Origin: CAZDCZ01 sp964504155
GTDB taxonomy: Bacteria; Bacteroidota; Bacteroidia; Bacteroidales; UBA12077
NCBI GenBank assembly: GCA_964504155.1
Contig: CAZDCZ010000067.1
Location: forward strand, 1-15,836
Length of the DNA stretch: 15,836 nucleotides
Direction: 5' to 3'
Shown: positions 6,623-12,847 of the stretch, in pieces
How positions within the stretch are numbered: the first letter of the stretch is position 1
Layout: every line of letters starts with the position of its first letter
The notes under the pieces: generated by a model
What the model saw: the letters and a program-made list of their open reading frames with translations, nothing else
The model's database searches: none
Told to the model about the DNA's origin: nothing
Made by a program: the position numbers and the translations under genes

Positions 6623-7360
6623 ATGACTGAAAAGGATAAAATAAGCGAAAAAGAATTGCCAAAGCATATTGCTATTATTATGGATGGTAATGGAAGATGG
6701 GCAAAGCGAAAAGGGAAAAGCAGAGTTTTTGGGCATACAAATGGAGTGAAAGCAATTCGGGATGTTGTTGAAGGTGCTGCAGAAATGGGAATAAAGTATC
6801 TTACTTTATATGCTTTTTCTACAGAAAATTGGAACCGACCAAAAAATGAAATAAACGCTTTAATGACATTGCTTATTTCAACTATTAATTCCGAGACCAA
6901 AACATTAAACAATAACAATGTGCGTTTATTAAGTATTGGAAATCTTGAAGGATTACCCAAATCTGTACACGATAAATTGAAAGAAGTGATAGGTGCAACA
7001 GCTATAAATACAGGCTTAACTCTTGTATTGGCTCTAAATTATAGTTCTAAATGGGAAATAGTAAACGCTGTAAGGAAAATTGTTACTTTAAAAAATGAAA
7101 TTAATCCTGATGAGATTGATGATGATTTCTTTGAAAAATATTTAAATACGAAAGACATCCCAAATCCTGACCTGCTAATTCGAACTAGTGGAGAATATAG
7201 GTTGAGTAATTTTCTCTTATGGCAAATTGCATATTCAGAATTATATTTTACCGATATTCTTTGGCCCGATTTTCGTAAGAACAATCTGGCTGAAGCAATA
7301 AGAGATTACCAATCGAGAGAAAGAAGATTTGGTAGAATTAGTGAACAAATAAAGAAATAG
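6623..7360 (+). CDS. uppS: Undecaprenyl diphosphate synthase (cis-isoprenyl transferase)
   Basis: Adds cis-isoprene units from isopentenyl diphosphate to farnesyl diphosphate, making the C55 lipid carrier used for peptidoglycan and surface glycans; acts at the cytoplasmic membrane face. The 245-residue protein has the whole motif set: HIAIIMDGNGRWAKRKG (15-31, with Asp21 as catalytic/Mg2+ residue), FGHTNG (36-41), YAFSTENWNRP (63-73), ALNYSSKWEI (137-146), RTSGEYRLSNFLLWQ (187-201), LWPDF (213-217) and RERRFG (232-237). Length is normal. The short N-terminal extension before PKHIAIIMDG is unremarkable. It sits 24 nt before bamA. Confidence 0.98.
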   Translation: MTEKDKISEKELPKHIAIIMDGNGRWAKRKGKSRVFGHTNGVKAIRDVVEGAAEMGIKYLTLYAFSTENWNRPKNEINALMTLLISTINSETKTLNNNNVRLLSIGNLEGLPKSVHDKLKEVIGATAINTGLTLVLALNYSSKWEIVNAVRKIVTLKNEINPDEIDDDFFEKYLNTKDIPNPDLLIRTSGEYRLSNFLLWQIAYSELYFTDILWPDFRKNNLAEAIRDYQSRERRFGRISEQIKK

Positions 7361-7384
7361 TAATTATTTAATAGTTAGAATAGA

Positions 7385-9988
7385 ATGTATAGAAGAATTG
7401 TTTTAATAGTATCTCTGATTTTTTTAAGTCTTAATATATTTTCGCAAGAAATAGATTTCTCTAAATATAAAATTGTAGATTATAAACAACCACGAGAATA
7501 TGTGATTAAAGATATATCTGTTTCAGGAATAAAATATCTGGATAAAGAAATTTTGAAAAATCTTTCCGGTTTAGGAGGCAAAACTACAATTACTGTTCCA
7601 AGTGAAGATTTTACAAAAGCCATTGAAAAATTATGGGGGCAAGGACTGTTCTCTGATGTAAAAATATCTGCTACAGAAATTAAAGGCGATAGTATTTGCC
7701 TTGATATATATTTAAAGGAAAGAGCTCGCTTATCCGGATTTAAGATTCATGGAGTTAAATCTTCAGAAGAAAAAGATATTAAAGAAAAATTGAAGATGAG
7801 GCGAGGAAAACAGGTGACAGAAAATATTATTAATAATATTCATAAAACAATACAAGATTATTTAATCAATAAAAAATATCTTAATTCAGAAATTGAGATT
7901 ATTCAAATCGACGATACTATTACTAAATTGAATAATATTATTCTTGATGTATACATTAATAAAAAAGAAAAGATAAAAATTAAAGATATTCAATTTACAA
8001 ATAATTCGGCTCTTTCGGAACGTAAATTGTTGCGAATAATGAAAAGTACGCATGAGAAAAATCTTAATATTTTTCGTGCGTCTAAGTTTGTGAAAAGCGA
8101 TTACGAAGACGATAAAGATTTGATTATAAAAGAATATCAATCATTAGGATATAGAGATGCAGAAATAATTGACGATACAATTTATAATGTTTCCGACAAT
8201 AGGATTGTAATAAATATGAATATTAATGAGGGGAAAAGATATTTCTTTAGAAATATTGATTGGGTTGGAAATACAAAATATTCAACAGCTATTTTGCAGA
8301 GTGTTTTAAAAATAAAAAAAGGAGATGTATATGATCTTAACTTACTCGAAGAAAGATTAAATATCGATGAAGATGCAGTAAGTAATTTGTATTTAGATAA
8401 GGGATATCTATTTTTTAATGTTACTCCTGTAGTTCAAAAAATAAAAAACGATTCTGTCGATATTCAAATGAGAATGTATGAGGGAGAACGTGTTCATTTA
8501 AATAAAATAATAATTAAAGGGAACGATAAAACTAACGAACATGTTATTCGACGAGAATTACGGACGCGTCCCGGTGACTTATTCAGTAAGTCGGATATTA
8601 TGCGTTCTCAACGAGAATTAGCACAACTTGGGCATTTCGATGCTGAGCAAATGGGTATAGAACCAATAAATATTAATCAGGCTGAGAGTAAAGTCGATTT
8701 AGAATATTCTCTCGTAGAAAAAGCGAACGATCAGTTAGAAGTTTCCGGTGGATGGGGAGCAAATCGTTTTGTTGGAACTTTAGGTTTGAGATTTAGTAAT
8801 TTTGCAATAAGCAGAATGTTTGAAAAGAACGCATGGAGACCTATCCCATCTGGTGATGGACAAACTCTTAGTCTTAGAGCTCAAACAAATGGAACTTATT
8901 ATCAATCGTATAGTATGTCTTTTATGGAACCATGGCTTGGAGGTAAAAAAGCAAATTCATTTTCAGTATCTATTTATCATACTATCCAGTCGAAAGCTGA
9001 TTATCTTTATCAATCATTGGGTGGGTATTTTAAAATTACCGGAGCATCAGTTAGTCTTGGAAGAAGATTAAAAGTTCCGGATGATTATTTTATACTCTCA
9101 CATTCTATTTCTTTTCAGAAATATAATTTGCACGATTATTACGATTATTTTATAATAAACGAAGGTTCTTCAAATAATTTCAGTTTTAGTACTACTTTGG
9201 CACGTAATTCTGTTGATCAGTTAATTTATCCTCGACGAGGTTCTTCATTTTCATTAACTCTTCAAATTACTCCTCCATATTCTATGTTTAAGAAAGATAA
9301 ATGGTGGGAATTATCGGAATCAGAAAAAACAACAATTGAAAATAAAGTAATATCAAATCATGATACATGGACTGATTATTCCGATGAAATGCAGCAGGCA
9401 TATTTTACAGAAGCATACGACAATAAAATTTCACATGATAAATATAATTGGATAGAGTATCATAAATGGAAATTTAAAAGCGAATGGTATTTAAAACTTG
9501 TTGACGACCTTGTTTTATCCACTAAAGCAGAGTTTGGATATCTTGGATATTTTAATGAGGATTTAGGTTACTCTCCTTTTGGTAGTTTCGACCTTGGGGG
9601 AGACGGAATGTCGGGATATAGTTTATACGGAATAGAGAATATTTCTCTTAGAGGATACGAAAACAGTTCATTAACACCAAGAACTAGCTCGGGACAAAAA
9701 TCTGGTAATGTGTATCAAAAAATGAATATGGAATTGCGTTATCCTATTTCGCTTAAGCCTCAAGCAACAATCTATGTACTTGGATTTGTCGAAGCAGGTA
9801 ATGCTTGGAATAGTTTCGATAATTATAATCCATTTACCTTAAAACGTTCAGCAGGAGTAGGTTTGCGAGCTTTCTTGCCTATGTTTGGATTATTAGGAAT
9901 TGATTGGGGATATGGTTTCGACGATATACCCGGTATGCCTGATGCTAATGGAGGTCAATTCCATTTTGTTATTGGTCAACAATTTTAA
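7385..9988 (+). CDS. bamA: Outer-membrane protein assembly factor BamA
   Basis: Core insertase that folds beta-barrel proteins into the outer membrane. 867 residues: signal peptide MYRRIVLIVSLIFLSLNIFS then Gln21; five POTRA domains at about 40-112, 114-192, 197-282, 285-367 and 370-445; and a 16-strand barrel from about 447 to the end. The L6-loop motif is LRGY (755-758, with Arg756). The protein ends GGQFHFVIGQQF, a beta-signal with C-terminal Phe as in other barrels. Residues about 633-690 form a hydrophilic, Trp/Tyr-rich extension between two barrel strands, presumably extracellular, before the conserved NWIEYHKWKFKSEWY segment. The length is in the usual range for BamA of Bacteroidota. 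The two Skp-like chaperone genes follow directly (12 nt gap), as expected for a gene set that delivers unfolded barrels to BamA. Confidence 0.97.
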   Translation: MYRRIVLIVSLIFLSLNIFSQEIDFSKYKIVDYKQPREYVIKDISVSGIKYLDKEILKNLSGLGGKTTITVPSEDFTKAIEKLWGQGLFSDVKISATEIKGDSICLDIYLKERARLSGFKIHGVKSSEEKDIKEKLKMRRGKQVTENIINNIHKTIQDYLINKKYLNSEIEIIQIDDTITKLNNIILDVYINKKEKIKIKDIQFTNNSALSERKLLRIMKSTHEKNLNIFRASKFVKSDYEDDKDLIIKEYQSLGYRDAEIIDDTIYNVSDNRIVINMNINEGKRYFFRNIDWVGNTKYSTAILQSVLKIKKGDVYDLNLLEERLNIDEDAVSNLYLDKGYLFFNVTPVVQKIKNDSVDIQMRMYEGERVHLNKIIIKGNDKTNEHVIRRELRTRPGDLFSKSDIMRSQRELAQLGHFDAEQMGIEPININQAESKVDLEYSLVEKANDQLEVSGGWGANRFVGTLGLRFSNFAISRMFEKNAWRPIPSGDGQTLSLRAQTNGTYYQSYSMSFMEPWLGGKKANSFSVSIYHTIQSKADYLYQSLGGYFKITGASVSLGRRLKVPDDYFILSHSISFQKYNLHDYYDYFIINEGSSNNFSFSTTLARNSVDQLIYPRRGSSFSLTLQITPPYSMFKKDKWWELSESEKTTIENKVISNHDTWTDYSDEMQQAYFTEAYDNKISHDKYNWIEYHKWKFKSEWYLKLVDDLVLSTKAEFGYLGYFNEDLGYSPFGSFDLGGDGMSGYSLYGIENISLRGYENSSLTPRTSSGQKSGNVYQKMNMELRYPISLKPQATIYVLGFVEAGNAWNSFDNYNPFTLKRSAGVGLRAFLPMFGLLGIDWGYGFDDIPGMPDANGGQFHFVIGQQF

Positions 9989-10000
9989 TGAAGTTTAATT

Positions 10001-10507
10001 ATGAAAAGAATAATTTTAATATTTATTGTAACATTATTTTCTGTAACTACTTATGCTCAGAGATTTGCATATGTCGATACTGAATATATTTTGAGTAATA
10101 TTCCTGCATATAAAGCAGCTCAAGAAAAATTGAATCAATTATCTACAGAATGGCAAAAAGAAATTGAAGCACAATATGTAGAATTAGATGTTTTGTATAA
10201 AAAATTTCAAAACGAGAAAGTATTGCTTTCCGATGAAATGAAAAAACAACGACAAGAAGAAATAATTTCTCGTGAAAAGCAAATTAAAGAATTACAAAAT
10301 GAATATTTTGGAAGAGATGGAACATTATTTCAAAAAAGGCAAGAACTAATAAGTCCTATTCAAGACGAAATTTTTTCTGCTGTTAAAGAAATAGCAAAAA
10401 GCGAAAATTTTGCTGTAATATTCGATTCAACTGAATCGAATATGTTATTTAACGATCCAAAATACGATAAAAGCGATGAAGTATTAGAAAAATTAGGATA
10501 CAAATAA
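10001..10507 (+). CDS. ompH: OmpH/Skp-family periplasmic chaperone (first copy)
   Basis: A 168-residue exported protein. The signal peptide MKRIILIFIVTLFSVTTYA is followed by Gln20. The mature protein opens with RFAYVDTEYILSNIPAYKAAQEKL, the family's first strand and helix. A long charged, heptad-rich segment (about 40-115; rich in Glu, Lys and Gln) forms the helical tentacles, and it closes with IFSAVKEIAKSENFAVIFDST, the returning strand. Skp-type proteins form trimers that hold unfolded outer-membrane proteins in the periplasm on the way to BamA. The tail after the last strand (FNDPKYDKSDEVLEKLGYK) is usual for the Bacteroidota form. The gap after bamA is 12 nt. Confidence 0.93.
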   Translation: MKRIILIFIVTLFSVTTYAQRFAYVDTEYILSNIPAYKAAQEKLNQLSTEWQKEIEAQYVELDVLYKKFQNEKVLLSDEMKKQRQEEIISREKQIKELQNEYFGRDGTLFQKRQELISPIQDEIFSAVKEIAKSENFAVIFDSTESNMLFNDPKYDKSDEVLEKLGYK

Positions 10508-10510
10508 TAT

Positions 10511-10528
10511 AAAATTAAAATTAAAATT
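10511..10528 (+). repeat. Hexanucleotide tandem repeat (AAAATT)x3
   Basis: Three perfect copies of AAAATT, followed by a run of six A's, fill most of the 28-nt spacer between the two ompH genes. The repeat ends 7 nt before the second ATG. AT-rich leaders of this kind often replace Shine-Dalgarno sequences in Bacteroidota, so copy number could affect translation. Confidence 0.7.
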
Positions 10529-10535
10529 AAAAAAT

Positions 10536-11057
10536 ATGAAAAAGATAATCTTAACAATCCTTGCAGTAGTACTAATATTTGGAGTAAATGATGTTAAAGC
10601 ACAAAAGAACGAATTAAAATTTGGACATATAAATACTCAAGAATTATTGAGCTTAATGCCAGAAAGAGATAGTGCTTATCAAGAACTTAAGGAATATAGT
10701 CAAATGTTGCAACAAGAAATGGAAGCTATGCAGGTTGAATATAATAAGAAAGTTCAAGCATATTTAGAAAAAAAAGAAACATATTCAGATCTTGTACGCC
10801 AGTCTAAAGAAGCGGAACTTCAAGAAATACAACGTCGTGTTCAGGAATTTCAAGCAACAGCACAAAAAGATTATTCTCAGAAAGAATCTGAAATTTTACA
10901 GCCAATAATGAAAAAAGCTGAAGACGCAATTAAAAGTGTTGGAGAAAATAATGGGTTTACCTACATTTTTGATATTAGCACAGGAACTGTTGTTTTTAAA
11001 TCGGCTCAAAGTGTTGATGTATTACCTTTAGTTAAAGAAGAATTAGGTATTCAGTAA
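10536..11057 (+). CDS. ompH: OmpH/Skp-family periplasmic chaperone (second copy)
   Basis: A 173-residue exported protein with signal peptide MKKIILTILAVVLIFGVNDVKA, then Gln23. The opening KFGHINTQELLSLMPERDSAYQEL and closing NGFTYIFDISTGTVVFKS are the family's core strands. Between them (about 50-125) is a Gln/Glu/Lys-rich coiled-coil region. A Met/Gln-rich stretch (MLQQEMEAMQ) distinguishes it from the first copy. It is a tandem paralogue, strongly diverged in sequence but the same in architecture. Two consecutive ompH genes after bamA are common in Bacteroidota; whether the proteins form mixed trimers or serve different clients is unknown. It is followed by a long-stem hairpin and then murI. 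Confidence 0.93.
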   Translation: MKKIILTILAVVLIFGVNDVKAQKNELKFGHINTQELLSLMPERDSAYQELKEYSQMLQQEMEAMQVEYNKKVQAYLEKKETYSDLVRQSKEAELQEIQRRVQEFQATAQKDYSQKESEILQPIMKKAEDAIKSVGENNGFTYIFDISTGTVVFKSAQSVDVLPLVKEELGIQ

Positions 11058-11073
11058 TTTAGTTTATAGAATT

Positions 11074-11107
11074 AATCCGAAAAGTATATATTAATACTTT
11101 TCGGATT
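11074..11107 (+). terminator. 14-bp perfect hairpin between ompH and murI
   Basis: AATCCGAAAAGTAT (11074-11087) pairs without mismatch with ATACTTTTCGGATT (11094-11107) around a 6-nt loop. It begins 16 nt after the ompH stop and ends 17 nt before the murI ATG. The 3' side has only TTAATATTT in place of a clean T-run, so it may be a leaky terminator, an mRNA-stabilising 3' structure for the upstream genes, or an attenuator lowering murI expression. Confidence 0.6.
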
Positions 11108-11124
11108 TAATATTTCACAAAAAT

Positions 11125-11928
11125 ATGAATAATCGAGCAATAGGGCTTTTCGATTCAGGGTTAGGAGGACTGACTGTCGCTTCTGCTATTAAACAAATAT
11201 TACCCGAAGAGAAATTAATATATTTTGGCGATACAGCTCATTTACCTTATGGCGATAAATCGAGTAGTTCTATTATTCATTATTCAGAAAAAATAGCAGA
11301 TTTCTTATTAGAGAAAAATGTTAAAATAATTTTAATAGCCTGTAATACAGCATCGGCATTAGCATATAACTTTCTGAAAGAATATGTTGGAGATAGAGCT
11401 ATTGTTTTAAATGTTATCGACCCGGTTGTTAATTATATAACCGAAAATTATGCGCATTCTAAAGTTGGAGTTATTGGAACAAAAGGTACAATAAATAGTA
11501 ATACCTATCAAAACAAAATTCAAAACAAGAATGCCGGAGTAAAACTTTTTTCTAAAGCTACTCCTTTATTCGTCCCAATGATTGAAGAAGGCTTTATTTA
11601 TGATAATATTAGTAATGCTATCATTCATTCTTATTTGTCTGTTGATGAATTGAAAGATATTAAAGCTCTAATTTTAGGTTGTACGCATTATCCAATTATT
11701 AAAAATCAAATTAGAAAATTCTACGATTTTAAAGTCGATGTTGTTGATTCTGCACGTATTGTAGCATCGTATTTAAAGAGGGTATTATCAGAAAATGAAA
11801 TGTTAAATTCTAAAAGAAACTCTGAACACGAATTTTATATTTCAGATTATACTCAGTATTTCGAAGTAATTGCAAAAATGTTTTTCGAAAAGAAAATTAA
11901 TCTAACTAAAATAAATATCTGGGAATAA
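11125..11928 (+). CDS. murI: Glutamate racemase
   Basis: Converts L-glutamate to D-glutamate for peptidoglycan; cytoplasmic and cofactor-independent. The 267-residue protein shows the two-base mechanism residues: IGLFDSGLGGLTV (6-18; Asp10-Ser11), FGDTAHLPYG (34-43), ACNTAS with Cys73, PMIEEG with Glu154, and LGCTHYP with Cys186 and His188. Length is normal. The start is ATG at 11125, giving the family's usual N-terminus. It is the last gene of the plus-strand envelope block and complements UppS in cell-wall precursor supply. It converges with the carbonic anhydrase-like gene, with 73 nt between the two stops and no clear terminator there. Confidence 0.97.
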   Translation: MNNRAIGLFDSGLGGLTVASAIKQILPEEKLIYFGDTAHLPYGDKSSSSIIHYSEKIADFLLEKNVKIILIACNTASALAYNFLKEYVGDRAIVLNVIDPVVNYITENYAHSKVGVIGTKGTINSNTYQNKIQNKNAGVKLFSKATPLFVPMIEEGFIYDNISNAIIHSYLSVDELKDIKALILGCTHYPIIKNQIRKFYDFKVDVVDSARIVASYLKRVLSENEMLNSKRNSEHEFYISDYTQYFEVIAKMFFEKKINLTKINIWE

Positions 11929-12001
11929 GATATTCTGTGCTATATCCCTTATAGTGTGTGCTTGTCGAATTTTATATGCTTACAGATTAAATGGTTAATA
12001 A

Positions 12002-12526
12002 TTACTTGTTATCACTTTTATACCATCCCGAATACATCAGATAATTATTAGCTATTTTATTAATTAATTCTTTAGACTGATTCTTATCAATCGATTTTAT
12101 TTTCTTTGCCGGTGTTCCTCCATAAATGCTTCCAGACTCAATAATAGTGTTACTTAGAACAATTGCTCCTGCAGCAATAATAGAATTTTCTCCAATAATT
12201 ACGTTATCCAGAATAATAGCTCCCATTCCAATAAGTACGTTGCTGTGTATTGTTGCTCCATGAATTATTGCATTATGCCCGATAGAAACATTGTCCCCAA
12301 TATTTATAGTAGATTTTTGGTATAAACAATGAAGAACCGATCCGTCTTGAATATTAACTTTATTTCCAATTCGAATAGAATTTACATCTCCACGAATTAC
12401 TGTATTAAACCAAATGCTACAATTATCACCTATTATTACATCTCCAATAATAGTACTGTTCTCTGACAAATAGCAATTTTCTCCGAAAACAGGAGAATAT
12501 CCTCTTACTGTTTTTATTAATGCCAT
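12002..12526 (-). CDS. Gamma-class carbonic anhydrase-like hexapeptide-repeat protein
   Basis: A 174-residue left-handed beta-helix protein; isoleucine-rich hexapeptide repeats run from about residue 20 to 135 (for example IIGDVIIGDN, INIGDNVSIGHN, VLIGMGAIILDNVIIGEN). His66, His84 and His89 match the three zinc or iron ligands of gamma carbonic anhydrases, where the last two are likewise 5 apart. Arg45-Gly-Asp47 and Gln60 match the conserved structural and active-site residues. The acidic proton-shuttle loop of the archaeal Cam enzyme is absent, so it belongs to the shorter CamH/YrdA-like group, whose CO2 hydration activity varies. YGGTPAKKIK (135-144) is the usual end of the helix. The start is ATG at 12524-12526. 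It is divergent from korAB, which makes or uses CO2; this functional pairing is an inference. Confidence 0.88.
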   Translation of the reverse strand: MALIKTVRGYSPVFGENCYLSENSTIIGDVIIGDNCSIWFNTVIRGDVNSIRIGNKVNIQDGSVLHCLYQKSTINIGDNVSIGHNAIIHGATIHSNVLIGMGAIILDNVIIGENSIIAAGAIVLSNTIIESGSIYGGTPAKKIKSIDKNQSKELINKIANNYLMYSGWYKSDNK

Positions 12527-12638
12527 AACAATTTAATTTATTAAAAATAAGAAGTTAAAATTGAATTTTTGTTTTATGTAATTATAAAATAAAAACATTA
12601 ATATTATTAAAAATAATTCATTAAAAATAAGATAATTT

Positions 12639-12678
12639 CTTACATATTTTGGGTAATAATTAATTAACATTATGTAAG
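12639..12678. promoter_or_regulatory. Operator-like inverted repeat CTTACATA / TATGTAAG
   Basis: Perfect 8-bp arms at 12639-12646 and 12671-12678, with centres 32 bp apart, about three helical turns. The left arm abuts the candidate -33 TTTG and the right arm overlaps the first half of the candidate -7 element. A dimeric regulator bound here could block or position RNA polymerase. This is inferred from geometry alone. Confidence 0.4.
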
Positions 12679-12682
12679 TTTG
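12648..12682 (+). promoter_or_regulatory. Candidate korA promoter
   Basis: TTTG (12648-12651) and TAAGTTTG (12675-12682), an exact TAnnTTTG match, are separated by 23 nt, at the long end of the accepted spacing. The predicted start near 12689 gives an unusually long leader of roughly 160 nt before the korA ATG. Confidence 0.45.
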
Positions 12683-12748
12683 CATAATAAAAGTAGAAAT
12701 AAATATTTTAACAGAATATTTATTCTCTGTTTAATAGAATAATAAAAT

Positions 12749-12798
12749 AATGCATATAAAATGAATTTTAATTAATTAATATTTGTTATATATGCATT
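12749..12798 (+). repeat. 10-bp inverted repeat in the korA leader
   Basis: AATGCATATA (12749-12758) and TATATGCATT (12789-12798) are perfectly complementary across a 30-nt AT-rich loop that itself contains TTAATTAATTAA. It lies 49 nt before the korA start, so it could form a stem in the leader mRNA or be a protein site. Confidence 0.45.
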
Positions 12799-12847
12799 TG
12801 CCTTATTCAAACATTTATAATTTAAAGATTAATTAATTTTAAAAATT

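Larger units (their letters stand above)
12527..12847. other. Divergent intergenic region between the carbonic anhydrase-like gene and korA
   Basis: A 321-nt, very AT-rich spacer with no credible open reading frame on either strand. It holds an inverted repeat at 12639-12678 with a candidate korA promoter inside it, and a second inverted repeat at 12749-12798 in the predicted leader. Several copies of ATTAAAAATAA/TTAATTAA-type words add to its low complexity. No known riboswitch core was recognised. No convincing minus-strand -7 element was found for the carbonic anhydrase-like gene. Confidence 0.6.

Noticed and set aside
6613..6960. A 115-codon minus-strand open frame opposite the start of uppS
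   Set aside because: Fully antisense to the conserved catalytic N-terminus of UppS, with no recognisable protein features.
8820..9071. An 83-codon plus-strand open frame in another frame of bamA
   Set aside because: Overlaps the BamA barrel, which is continuous and full length, so it is neither a frameshift nor a separate gene.
11929..12001. Possible bidirectional terminator in the convergent murI / carbonic anhydrase gap
   Set aside because: Only a 5-bp CTATA/TATAG pairing (11940-11954) is visible, with no T-run on either side; too weak to call.
12527..12847. A known riboswitch (for example TPP) upstream of korA
   Set aside because: No recognisable conserved core was found; the stems seen are AT-rich inverted repeats only.
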